Below, piece by piece: positions 1 to 10,903 of a stretch of DNA of 64,000 nucleotides. The translations under genes and the position numbers were made by a program. The stretch comes from Typha latifolia. Lineage: Eukaryota; Streptophyta; Magnoliopsida; Poales; Typhaceae. The stretch lies in NCBI GenBank assembly GCA_019914945.1, contig CM034103.1, positions 13,792,785-13,856,784 on the forward strand. The letters run 5' to 3'. Under the pieces are notes generated by a model. That model did no database searches and was not told where the DNA came from. It worked only from the letters and a program-made list of their open reading frames with translations. Numbering within the stretch: the first letter of the stretch is position 1; every line of letters starts with the position of its first letter.

Positions 1-376
1 GCTTCCCACCAAATCAATAGTGAATTGATAGTTAGACTAAATCTCAAGATTGGTATCAGATAGTTTTACTCTATATCGATATACTTCAAGTCAAATAATT
101 AATTAGGCAAGAAATTGGTACGGATTGGGCCATTCGGATCGGTTTAGATGAGCACTCACTCAATGGATCTCTATTATCAAAAGCTTACAACAAAGAGAAA
201 AAGAAAAATTATGGCCTCAAAAGATAAAGAGAGGAAATTGGGTAGGCTTTAATTTCTTGCGAGCATGGATTAATTATTGTGGAACATTTACAATTGCATG
301 GTACTTAATAATTGAGATCGTCAAAGAGTACTAACTACTACATGCATGTTTGGAAACTCTAAATTCTCCCAGATTA

Positions 377-1216
377 CTACTTCTTCTCAAGAATCTCGTG
401 GTTTTCCATTTCCGTCAAAAACGATGATAGTAGAGAACACCTTGTTGACCTGCAAGGGATGTAAAAATTGTGGTGTGGAGGGCTGCCTGCAGGAGAAGGA
501 GGGCCGGGCAAAGGCCTTCTTCCCAATTCTATACAAGAAAACAAACAATGATAAAAATAAAAATAAAAAATATTAGAATATGAACATGAGTATAACTGTC
601 GTGCTCTATCGGCCTAAGATTTTTGAGTAATGGATGACTAAACATAATATGAGAATAGATGAGTGTCAGCCATTTTTATTAAAGGTCATGAAGCTAATGC
701 ACATGATTGATGTGTTGCATATAACTAATTAAAGTCATCGAATACGTATGATTGATATGTTAAAATGCATCAAATGACGGACCAACTCGGATGAGTTAGG
801 TCGCACCCGCACAGGCACCCGCATCTCGCCAAGTACTCTTCCTCAAAAATAGGAGGTCATGAATTTATAATTCAGAACAAGATAGAAAAAAAAAGAGAAG
901 CCAAAAGAGAAAGAAAAAGAGCAAGATTTTCTCTCAATCTTATTTGGGGGCATGAGAGAAATAGAGATATATAATAGAAAGAAATATTTAATTTTCTTTC
1001 TCTCATCTCCTTTCTCTCTTTAAATTTATAAACGAGAAAAATAGTTTCCTCTCCTCTTATTATATCTTCTATTATCTCATATTTCCTCAATCCAGATATT
1101 TTATAGAAGATACCTGATTTCACTAGTTGGATTTGGGGTTGCATGAAAGAGAGGATGAGCAGCAAAATCTTCACCATTTTTAAAGAGTGATTGAGAGAAG
1201 AAGAGAAGCCTTGCAT
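377..1216 (-). CDS. Putative small secreted peptide gene, copy 1 (two exons)
   Basis: Proposed exons are 1216-1114 and 528-377, joined in phase 1 with a GT donor and a TTGTATAG acceptor. Exon 1 (34 codons plus 1 base) starts at an ATG 53 bases below a TATA box and encodes a signal-peptide-like stretch with hydrophobic core VKILLLILSF. Exon 2 begins E-L-G-R-R and contains GPPSPAGSPPHHN, then runs 30 further residues to a TAG. The same exon-1 length (103 nt), intron phase, intron 3' end and a related HN-containing exon 2 recur in the copy at 3814-4241. The proline-rich motif ending in HN resembles the style of plant signalling peptides (IDA, CLE, RGF/GLV), but I cannot assign it to any of them. 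The extension beyond HN is not shared with the 3814-4241 copy. Expression and splicing are inferred, not seen. Confidence 0.42.
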
Positions 1217-1268
1217 GTTTCTTCGATTCAAATAATTCTTCTACAACACTTTTAGCAACGAAGAGCTC

Positions 1269-1278
1269 TATTTATAGT
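1269..1278 (-). promoter_or_regulatory. TATA box of peptide gene copy 1
   Basis: The minus strand reads CTATAAATAG here, an ideal TATA box. It lies about 53 bases upstream of the proposed ATG at 1216, leaving room for a start site near 1245 and a 5' UTR of about 30 bases. Confidence 0.5.
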
Positions 1279-2794
1279 TCAAAAAAAGGAATTTTGTTTT
1301 TATAATTTACTTAAAATATGACGAGTTATTTTTAACTTTATCTAAAAAAAAAGTGAAATTAACTAAAGTTGTGAAAAAAAGAAGCATAAATAGATGTTTG
1401 TGGTCTGTGAAACAAGGAAAGATCATGATCTAATTCATGGCTTTTAGCTTTGAACAAAAGGACATTGTAAATAGATGTTTATGTGGTTGGTGAACGAATA
1501 AGACGTATGTGAGGGGGTACTATGAATTAATTAATGAGAAGTGACTGGAGTCAACCTTGTTTAACATTGACTACAATATATATATATATATATTTAATTT
1601 TTTTTTTTTTTTAAAAATATCGGTAACGAGATAATTTCATTAATTTCAATAAGATGTTTACAAGCTTAGTACACAGAGAAACAGAGAGATATGTTGAAAT
1701 AATTCTACCACCAATATAATAAAAAAAATATATGAGCTAATTTAGATTAACAAATTTCTAATATAATGATATCTCAATAGAAATATTATATTTAGTGAGA
1801 CACTAAATTTACCTTTTAAAATTACTTATCAAAGAAGAGTACTTAAGATATTCTTATCTTCTTTTTTTCTGTTTTTTTTCTAGAATGTTCTTATTCTTAT
1901 CTAAAGCACCATTAAAATCCAAACTTCTTTTACATTTTTAAGGGTATATTAGCAAATCAATTAACAATGTGTTAAGTTAAAATGTAACTTGTAAATCTAC
2001 CTTTTTTTTTTTCTTCATTCAGACCCAATATGATGTTTTCTCTGCAATTGACAAGTAATTTTTTTTAAATTATTTTCTTCCTAAGTAGACCCAATATATA
2101 TATATATATATTAAAATTATCCTTTCTTACCGCTCTTATATAGCATGTGATATTAAACAAAAATGATGTAAAGTTTAGTACTTTAGTCTTTTGTTTTTAA
2201 TGCCTTAATAAATTTTTTTTTTAGTACATTAAGAATTTGTAGGCAAATTATGGATGTTTGGAAAAAGCATGGTTTATTGAAAATAACTGATCTAACTGAA
2301 TGTTAGTTAGTTCAACCTAGCATAATTTCGTATTGAATTGTTTCCGTATTTAGCTTCTCTAACTATTTTATAGTTATCTAACTATCTAGCACTTTTTATT
2401 TAACATATTTTTAACTTTTTATTCTAAATTAAAGAATATTCTATTATTTTAAGATATACTCCAAATTTTAATTTTGGAGTTACATTTTGATTTGCAATGA
2501 TATTATATCTCAAGAATATATTTTGTTTATTAATTTTAATCGCAACTTGTGAACGATAAATTTACTTAAGAAATAGATTCATCTTTGTCTGATAATTACA
2601 AGAGGCTAACTACTTTGATTTCATTCTTTTTTTTTTCTTTAATAACAACAGAAGATTCGTAAGGCGAAGAAGAGATGCCCTCCTCTTTTCGATCTTAATT
2701 TGCTTCTTAGATTAGATTCTTTTTAACAAAATTAATAAAAGTAAGTTTTCTCCTCTAAATTGTTTTATTAGAATTTATGAGATTTTTTTCTCGC

Positions 2795-2904
2795 CTAAAT
2801 TCTTTTCAACCAATAAATATCCAAGAAGGGAGAATTGTGGCTTGGAGGGTTGTTCGACGGACAAGGAGGGATCGTAGTTTTAGACTGAACTCTTCCGCTC
2901 AATT
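2795..2904 (-). pseudogene. Peptide gene copy 2: exon 2 without a recognisable exon 1
   Basis: The minus strand reads an acceptor CATATAG and then E-L-S-G-R, followed by IPPCPSNNPPSHN and 13 more residues to a TAG. This lines up with exon 2 of the copies at 377-528 and 3814-3893. The upstream intron end (a pyrimidine tract and a TTAAG-rich block) is also alike. A promoter-like block at 3153-3186 matches the one above copy 3 (TTTAAAGGCAAGAA, then TCCCACAA). No signal-peptide exon is visible between that block and the acceptor; the only ATG frames there close quickly. I read this as a copy that has lost exon 1. An undetected, very diverged exon 1 remains possible. Confidence 0.4.
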
Positions 2905-3813
2905 CTATATGAGAAAATAAATAATAAAAAAAGAATGACTAGAATATAGATAGTTATAAGTTTATAACTCTCGTTGCTCTGTGAGCTTAAGCTTTTAGAA
3001 TCGTCCATAACTTAACATGGTACAAAAATAAGAGACTAGAATTTATTGTGTGCATGAGAACATTTTTCTTCTATTTTCTCCATCCAAACAGACTTTTTGG
3101 TGGCACTACCAGCTAGAGCTCGTATGTGAGTATCTAGTTGTGCATCTTATCGACATTTAAAGGCAAGAAGCTTTGGATATCCCACAATTAAAAATTAAAT
3201 TCATTCCCTAATTTTAACCATATACGATCGCAAGGTTTAAATGCCAATCATACATTTTTATATTTCCTACTCACAGTAAGCATCATTTACACTCTATTAT
3301 ATATAATATCTTATTTTTAATGTCTCAAAAATATTCTAAGTTAGGTTTTCATCTAAAAGCCAGTTCCATGAAGAAGAAAAAAATTACTTTGGTCATTCAC
3401 TACTTGAAATCTTCTTCTAAGTTATCTAATTCACCGAGCATTAGGAATGCTTTGGGGAAGTCAACCTAATTAGGTTACACCATTCAAACGAGTGCAAAAT
3501 TAAACACAAAAGCTAAGTGGATTGCACCTTGAATGACTCACATGCATGCTAATTAATTTGTAGTTGAATAAGTATTAATAAGAGATAAAACATTATTACT
3601 TTATTTTTTTATTTCGAAACACCCATATGTGAATAACTTGATTGATGCATCAAAACAATTAACAAGCTTATACATAATAGAAGAGGAAGATTAGACAATT
3701 GACTTTTAAAATCAGTCTCACAACTCGGTAGAAAACTCCAACACCACAAGGAGGAACAATATATAATGTATATATATATTATAAGGATGACCTATTCTAT
3801 AATTCAAAGTTAT

Positions 3814-4241
3814 TCATGAATTGTTGTGGATCATATTGTTGCCTTGGGGAGAATTAGGGATCGAAGTTGCACGCAAAGCCCTTCCTCTCAATTCTACACA
3901 AGAAAAAAAGAATAATAAGGATAAGGATTATAAACCTCGTGCATTATTACCTTAAGATTTTACCGTATAACTTAACAATAATATCCTAATTAAACTCACA
4001 TATGTATCAATCTTAGCACTTGATTTAGTTCAATTTTTTTAAAAAACCATGTTTTGGATTGTCTCTTTGTTATTTTAGAGGATTGATTATTCTACTATTA
4101 AGTTAAATTATATTTATCTCTCAAATAATAGAGTATACCTGCTTTCGCTGCTGGTTGGACTTGAAGTTGCACTAGACAGAGGATGATGATGAAGAAGAAG
4201 AAGAAGAAGAAGAAGAAGAGAAGCCTCCCATTTGCTCCCAT
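3814..4241 (-). CDS. Putative small secreted peptide gene, copy 3 (two exons)
   Basis: Proposed exons are 4241-4139 (103 nt) and 3893-3814 (80 nt), joined in phase 1, giving 60 residues. Exon 1 encodes MGANGRLL, nine Phe from a GAA/TTC repeat, then IIILCLVQLQVQPAAKA: a strong signal peptide with an A-K-A cleavage-type end. Exon 2 encodes E-L-R-G-R-A-L-R-A-T-S, then IPNSPQGNNMIHN, then N-S and a TGA. I chose this ATG because its frame gives the signal peptide and the exon-2 frame shared with copies 1 and 2. However, earlier ATGs in another frame lie nearer the TATA-like block (4324-4330), so leaky scanning or a downstream start site would be needed. The frame from the earlier ATG ends shortly after the splice. 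Function unknown; likely an apoplastic signalling peptide if real. Confidence 0.42.
4183..4217. repeat. GAT/GAA triplet microsatellite inside peptide copy 3
   Basis: Three GAT triplets are followed by nine GAA triplets. Read on the minus strand they give three Ile and nine Phe codons, which form the hydrophobic core of the proposed signal peptide. Confidence 0.85.
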
Positions 4242-4810
4242 TTGCTCCCACTTCATAACTATTATTCACTCTTTTGTTGCACATATACATATGTGAGAGG
4301 ATCTCCATCGTTGCATCTGCTCCATATTTAAAGGCAAGAAACTTTAATTTGGAGGTCCCACAAAGACTTAAATTAGGATCCAAAACTTTTTTACCCTATG
4401 AAAAACGCAATCATGTGTGCTTTATTAGGCAGTGAGACACTAAACCCCTTTTCCAACTCGTTTCCTACTTATATAGATATAAATATATATCTATATGCTA
4501 ATGTTTCGAAGGTTTGTGAACTAGTTGGAATGGTCTTGTAATTAATACAATTGACAGCCAGTTAATGGATGGTATATTGGTGCGGGGAACTCAACCTAAC
4601 TTTGAGGTTTCAAGACGTTCACATCGAAAGTCTACTTAAATCTTTGGCTACATGACGAAAACCGAGTCCAAAGTAGATTGCACGCTTGAATTCGTCAAAA
4701 TATTTTCGTGGCGTGTTCTTTCTTCTAAGGAAATTGAGCAATAGCAGTGGTAGTGATGACCTTTTATTGTAAGTTGCACTATTTTTTCCCTGGTCGGCCA
4801 TAGTAGTGGG

Positions 4811-5033
4811 TAGACATGATTATTAGGCTCGACCCGTCTAAACCCAGACCCGAGCCCGATTTAGGCTCGGCCCGACCCGAACCCGATATGGTAGTGGGCG
4901 GCATGGGCTAAGCCTTTGCCCGCCCGGCTCGGCCCGAAAGCCCGATCCACTACTCTTATATATAGCCCAACCCATAATGTATGCATATTTATATAATTAT
5001 TTTAGTCCCACATTGGATATTTAGTAAACTATA

Positions 5034-5081
<48 letters not shown>

Positions 5082-5281
5082 TGAAAGATAACTAAAATAT
5101 CTTTATATAAACCCATTAAACTCGGCCCAATAAAATATAATAATTTTTTATATTTAATGCATTATATTAGAGCCATTATACCCAATCGAAGCCCAATATG
5201 TAATGGACTAGTGGGCGGTAACGGGCTAGAATATTCTAGCCCGGTCCGAACCCGGTCCGGCCCGCCCGATGATCACGTCTA
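4811..5281. mobile_element. Non-autonomous hAT-type transposon (MITE-like), about 471 bp
   Basis: The element starts TAGACATGATTATTAGGCT and its far end, read on the other strand, starts TAGACGTGATCATCGGGCG, giving imperfect terminal inverted repeats. It is flanked on both sides by the identical 8-bp sequence GTAGTGGG (4803-4810 and 5282-5289), the target duplication length made by hAT transposases. The sub-terminal regions are rich in CCCGACCCGA/GGCCCGCC-like motifs on both sides. The centre holds an (AT)20 tract. There is no coding capacity, so it must have been moved in trans. Confidence 0.85.
5039..5078. repeat. (AT)20 microsatellite inside the hAT element
   Basis: Uninterrupted AT dinucleotides. 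It lies within the transposon and is likely polymorphic in length. Confidence 0.95.
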
Positions 5282-5289
5282 GTAGTGGG

Positions 5290-6578
5290 TCTAGTAGGGT
5301 CTTATGATTTTCCCTTTCCATAGTGAGCGTTCTCTTAGTGCGCTCCACCACCGCCGGCTTTTCTCCTCTCCCCTCCTGATGAGGCTTTTATTTCTTTCTC
5401 TCGCTCTCTCTATTTTTTTCTTATTCTTTCCTCTCTATCTATATCCTCTCCTTCCCCTCCTCCTTACTTATCCTAGTCTCTGATGTTGCTCATCGATGTG
5501 GCAAAGAATTAGGGGAACTCCCTTTGTATCTTCTTTTAGTCTATGACAATTTTTGGCTAATAATGATAGAGATAGTTATTGAATTAGCTTAGGGTTTGGG
5601 TGTTTGATTGGTTTAGAAATTTTTGTAGCAATCCAACCCCATCATTTTGTTCGTGGTTAAGATCTTGCCTTCCTCCCTTCTCGTTGTTATTACGGCGATC
5701 GAAGCTTATCTACTATGCTTTCATTTGTTTCTTACGTTGGTTTATTTGTTGACTTGCTCTCTACTACCTGTTGATAAATGCAGAGTTATGTATGCTCGGG
5801 TCAACAAAGATTATAACGGTGTCCTTATATTTTATTCCTATACACTCTTTTAATTAATAATATTTTAATATCTTTTATTTTTTTAAGTACTAAAAAAGAC
5901 TTTATCTTATATTTGTTAAAAACTAACATGAAAAGTACATATTTAATAACTATGACGTTTAAAGAATATATATATAATTTAAAAGGATATAGAAAAAAAA
6001 TTTCTATTTTGAAGTTGTAACTTCAATTTTTTTTTTCAAACAAAAAATAGAAAGTAAAAAAATCCCAATTCTAATCTCGCACTCCCTATCATGAACTTCC
6101 ACTTTCTAAGGTTCGACAACTAAAACTTTCCTTCAAAATAAAAAATTGAAAATAAAACAACTTGTCATTCAGAAACAAATTACTTCTTTTCTGTCTCTTG
6201 CGTTCTGATTCTCGATAGATCTTGTGCTGAAGAAAGCTTGTATTTTCTAATTGGATTATAGTCTACAAATATCTAATCCCTTCTTAAGATATTTGGATTT
6301 CCTTTTAGAGGAGAACAGTACGCCTAAACCAAAAATAAATACGGTTAAATAAAGAGTTAATGAGAACGAAGATTTCAAACAAAACTTAAGCAGCAGTTCC
6401 ATTTGATATGGAATGGAGAAAAAAAAAGGTTTAATTTATGTTTGAGGATGGTAACAGTCAATTTAGATAAGAGAGGAGAAAAATTATATATTTATTTACC
6501 TTAAACAAGCATTTTTTTTTTAATCTCGAAATACGATATCTAATTAAAAAAACACCGCATCTCTAAGTAGAGACGTTC
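5290..6578. other. AT-rich intergenic stretch, no gene seen
   Basis: Pyrimidine-rich sequence at about 5350-5480 is followed by AT-rich DNA. The short open frames lack codon bias, splice continuity or recognisable domains. I see no gene here. Confidence 0.5.
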
Positions 6579-6878
6579 TTAGAGTGGAATCGGAGCTGGT
6601 GGAGTATACGGCGGTGGAGGGCCAGACGGTTGTTCACGTAGCAGCCTCCCTTTCATATCTGCTAAATATTAGAATTAAGATCTAATTAGAGAGTGGTATA
6701 AATCTAGAGACGAGACGAGACGAGAGGAGAAAGAAAATAATAGATAGATATATAGATTGGTAAGTGAAATTATTTACATCCACTCACAGTTTCCATTGAC
6801 CAACTCGAAATTGAAGGAGAACAAGGTCACTATTAACAGCACTAAGAGGAGAGACAGGAAGTTGGAAGAGAGATGCAT
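6579..6878 (-). CDS. Putative small secreted peptide gene, copy 4 (PSGP type, two exons)
   Basis: Proposed exons are 6878-6788 (91 nt) and 6658-6579 (80 nt), separated by a 129-nt intron with a perfect GTGAGT donor and a TTTAGCAG acceptor, in phase 1. The 56-residue product starts MHLSSNFLSLLLVLLIVTLF, a clear signal peptide ending near F-E-L-V-N-G-N. It continues Y-M-K-G-R-L-L-R-E-Q, then PSGPPPPYTPPAPIPL and a TAA. Exon 2 is the same length as in copy 3, and G-R-x-L-R is shared with it. The SGP core recalls plant SGP-rich signalling peptides, but I know no exact match. Exon 1 and the promoter are homologous to the opposite-strand sequence at 8334. This is the best-formed member of the cluster. 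Confidence 0.5.
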
Positions 6879-7076
6879 ATATATATTTTTGGGCTCCCTT
6901 GATTCTTTAAGATATTTGGATTACTTACTTCCTCTTAAGATCTTATACTATCCTCCTTTTTGACAAGTCTTGCTTAGTGACTTTATCGCTCAAGAAATTT
7001 AGTGGCAGGACTTGACTAGTCTATGTTTTACTTTTACTATCGTATTAAAGAATTTGGGCTTGGCATCTTATTTATT

Positions 7077-7109
<33 letters not shown>

Positions 7110-8265
7110 TTCGTGGAGAAAGACTTTGCAACATCTCTGAGACTATTCAAATATATCAACTACTTAGAGCTTTTATTCTTCGGCTATAATTGAGTAGCTG
7201 AAAGTTAATAGAACTTCAAAGTTCCATTGCATTAAAAAAATCGTAGATTCATACTCATATATGCGTGAAAGGACCGACGTCTCATTTATCAAAATCACCC
7301 TAACTTTGACTTTTATCATCATTCACAAACATTTATTGAGGCCTTTCTTCCTCTCATCTAGGACAGGAGAAAGTCTTTTCTCCCTCTTGAGATTTTCTCT
7401 ATTTTTTTCTTCTCTTCTCTGAAATCTTCTTCCTTCTTTCATCTTTTCCTCACTCTTCTACCCCATGCCTTGGTTGATTCTCTTGTTTGTTTTTATTGTA
7501 ACCTTAAAAAATTATTTTAAAAAAATATTAAGGTCAGTTTGCATCAAAAACAAATGGTAGAGTATTTTTAAGACAGTATAGAGTGTGAAGGCTAACAAAA
7601 ACCTCAGGTAAAGTACTTTTGTTAAATTTCCATAAACAATTTAAACTCTTAAGTTCATTTTAGTGGTAATTATTTTTCACAATCTGATTTGGATTGTAAA
7701 CCAATTTATAAATCATCTGATAATATATGAGAAGGATGGCATGAGAATGATTCGCATTCTCTTGATCTTCACAATGTAAGATAATTAATAAGCCAAAAAT
7801 AAATAGAATTTAGTTTTTGCATGTTCGTACTTTTAAATCTTTTATTTATATTTATACCTCTCAAATCTACGTTTTCTTTTTACCTTCAACTTACTTTACA
7901 ACTGGATGCAAATGAGAATAATTGATAGAATTTTATAGTTAATTAGGACTAAAAATAATTCATACAAAAAGCCAATAATTTTGAGAGATGAATACCTATA
8001 TATATTAGAAACGCGTGGAAGGACCGGCAATGCCATTAATCAATTCTACCTTTGAAAAAGTTCATTCTAGTGGTAACTTTTGATAAACCATTTTGACCAG
8101 TCCATTTGATACGTCTAATTAACTCAATTATTAGATAGATCATGTCCATATCTATTCCTTCATTGCCACAGACAAATTAAAAGTCAGTCTTGCCATGGAC
8201 TTTCATAAGAAAATACTAATGAAGACAAAGGAGGCAAGACTTGGGTCAAAAAGAATATAATGTAG

Positions 8266-8274
8266 TATAAATAT
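8266..8274 (+). promoter_or_regulatory. TATA box upstream of peptide copy 5
   Basis: TATAAATAT lies 60 bases upstream of the ATG at 8334. The block before it (CAAGACTTGGGTCAAAAAG) resembles the block upstream of copy 4 on the opposite strand (CAAGACTTGTCAAAAAGG), which supports a duplicated promoter. Confidence 0.5.
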
Positions 8275-8333
8275 CCCTCCTCTAGGAGAAGTTGGCAAAC
8301 ACAAGAAGAGACAGAGACAGAAGAAAGAAGAAG

Positions 8334-8510
8334 ATGGAGCTCTCGTCCAAGGTCCTCTCTGTCTTCTTAGTGTTGATTGTGGCCTTCTTCTCCTTAAATT
8401 TTGAGTTGGTTAAAGGAAACGGATTGTGGAAGTACCTTGTTCACTTATCTATCTACTATTTTTCGCCTTCACGGATAATGTCCTCGCTCTTAACTAGAGC
8501 TTTGAAATGA
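8334..8510 (+). pseudogene. Peptide gene copy 5: intact signal exon, damaged splice and exon 2
   Basis: The ATG at 8334 opens MELSSKVLSVFLVLIVAFFS, then L-N-F-E-L-V-K-G-N-G. This aligns almost residue for residue with exon 1 of the copy at 6878 (L-S-S near the start and F-E-L-V-x-G-N near the end). The place of the GTGAGT donor in copy 4 holds GATTGTGG here. Later intron sequence (TTCACTTATCTATCT, and CTTTGCAG at about 8550) still matches copy 4. No join I tried gives a GR or SGP exon 2; each stops quickly. Read straight through, the frame gives 58 residues without a recognisable mature peptide. Most likely a decaying inverted duplicate of copy 4; it could still make a short secreted product. 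Confidence 0.42.
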
Positions 8511-10903
8511 ACAGAGCTGCATATCTCTGCGTTTAATTTCAATGCTTTGCAGCTAAGTATCTCCCCTGTTTTTCTGTATCTCGATCCTGGAACTTACTAA
8601 ATAAATGATATCCTCTACGGGCTGTTCCTTAAAAATTTAAAGATATTGTGAGTGTTTGATGGTATGATGCTTTGATGAGAGTTTAAGTTGCATTGTTGAA
8701 AGGGCTGATGATAAACATTTGCTTTGATGCATCATTGTTGATATACCTTCTGATACGTCTTTTTGCTGACAATTGTTCCAAAGAGCTTTGACTCATGTCA
8801 ACGGAATCAAATTAGGGTCGACTATTTTAATCTTAAATAATTACTTTAAGAGTATTAAATAGTTAAATTAACTCACTTATGTAATAATTATTTATAATAA
8901 ATATTTCTGAGACATAAGTATTTCATATAATAGTATGAAGGATTAAATTAACTCACTTATGTAATAATTTCGACTTTGGCAACATCTCTGATTCAAATTA
9001 TACTATATGCACTTATTTGAGTGGTGCAACATTGCACGTAGTCTAAAAGGCATTAAAAAAATAAATGATTTGTAGGCTTTTTTTTTTTCTTAACTCGAAA
9101 TGGGCTTCTAAATTAGATTACATCAAGCCTTGTGCTCAGAGAGAGAGAGAAGAGAAAAAAAGAAGGAAAACTCAATTCCAATACCCAAATTTTTTTTTTA
9201 AAGAATGTAGTTTAATAGTTTAATCGTTCATACAACAAAGTACTAAATCCAATCTTTTGCAATGCCTGGCATTGGTGCTCTCTCTCTTGGAGAGTGACTA
9301 TGCCCAAATTACCAACTCTATAAATGTTTTAATCTTCCACACCCAGCCAGTTTTATTTGCCAGAGTAGATATCAAGTGCAAGAGTTCATGAAGTACGTCT
9401 GCAAAAACTAATTCACATAGTGTGGCTGCAAAAACTTTAAAATCATGCAAAATTTCCAGTTTCTTGGATTAATTAAAGGCTAAGGCTTCTAAATAGGGTA
9501 GATATTGACAAATTTTTTAGACTAAGTATAACTCCAAATCTAAAATATTTACTCTTGTTTTTTGACTTTATAACTAGTAACAATACTATTTTAAAAAAAC
9601 ATATATGTATATTACTGACATTCAAATGAAACTTAAAACCAAAGGGAGATGAAATAAGAATACACTAATTATTTAACTTAAAAATTAGTTGCGATTGCTC
9701 ATTTCACTTAGTACATATATAATGATAAAACCACCGCAACTAATTTCAATTTAATGACAAATAAATTCTTACTCTATCCCTCTCTACTGTCAAAATTCAT
9801 CCAAACCCCAACATTTTCCTTGCGAAATAACATCAATAACTAATTAGCAGGCCTTGTTCTTTCCTTCAACAAGTAGCGTTCCATTTACTCCCTTCGAGAC
9901 ACCAACAAGTTCTTGATAGAATGACATCCTCTGTCCATGTTAGAATGAAGAATGATGCAACAATAATTTTTATTATTACTTTTAGTGTATATAATGAGTT
10001 ATTTCCGCATACATCTTCTAACATGATATCGTACTAGTATCTATCACAGGCCGCCTTCTCTGTTCTGTTAAACCTATCTTCTTTACTTAGTTGATCTTTG
10101 CCATTAGCTTGTTTCAGACACCTCTCATGGAGCATCAAATAGATCCATTAGCTATTTTTGTCATCAAGTTTTTCTTATCTCGAAGCCCAATTGATAGAAT
10201 GTGTCTTCAAATTAAGATCCATGGATAAATACTAGTTAGTGTTAACTCACTAATTTTAATATTTTTAAGCAAAGATGAGCAGCAGAATTTGAATTTATAA
10301 CCTCTCGGTCATAATAGAGTTTCACAAATGGATGTCTTATGTAGCTATGTTTTCATAAAAAATATTTTAGAAGTCCACTAAAAAAAGTGTGTTAACCAAA
10401 CACATTATATTTAAATAAAATTAATTTAGAAGCAACCAGCTTAATCAAATTGTCCTCTTGTCATCTCTTTATCCATTCAACCATTTACTCAATCAATTAT
10501 TATTTCATCATTTTCTCCACTACTCTCTCCTCCTCGAATCCATCTAATATAAAAAATTAGTTAACTGTTAACATAAAAAATCTCTCTTAAACCCACTATT
10601 TTTAACATCACATTAAAATTAAGTAGGACAAGTGTCTATGTTAGCCCTTTTATTTTAATGAGTTTTTCAAGCCCTATTTAAAGGTGTCAGGAGACCCATC
10701 TCCAATTACCATCTAAGTTGTTCTCCCTCTCACACCCATTGCTTCATAATATGAATAGTAAGATTAAGCTCTACAAACTGAAGTGCATTCATTTTTATAC
10801 TAGATTCATCTTTTTATAATAAAATGCGCAAAAGATGCCACATAAGAACCCATTTTTATTATTTTGAAACTACAAAACTCTTTATACAAATGATAGCTCG
10901 TAA
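8511..10903. other. AT-rich intergenic DNA with local repeats, no gene seen
   Basis: A 27-bp exact direct repeat (TTAAATTAACTCACTTATG and on) occurs at about 8870 and 8945. A block near 8970 (CAACATCTCTGA...TTCAAAT) resembles one near 7130. A block near 7266 (GCGTGAAAGGACCGACG) resembles one near 8010. Together these indicate old segmental duplication around the peptide genes. No coding region is supported. Confidence 0.5.

Noticed and set aside
4114..4383. A Leu-rich 89-codon minus-strand frame over peptide copy 3
   Set aside because: It starts from a TTG and is in a different frame from the exon-2 frame shared by the copies. It ends soon after the splice site.
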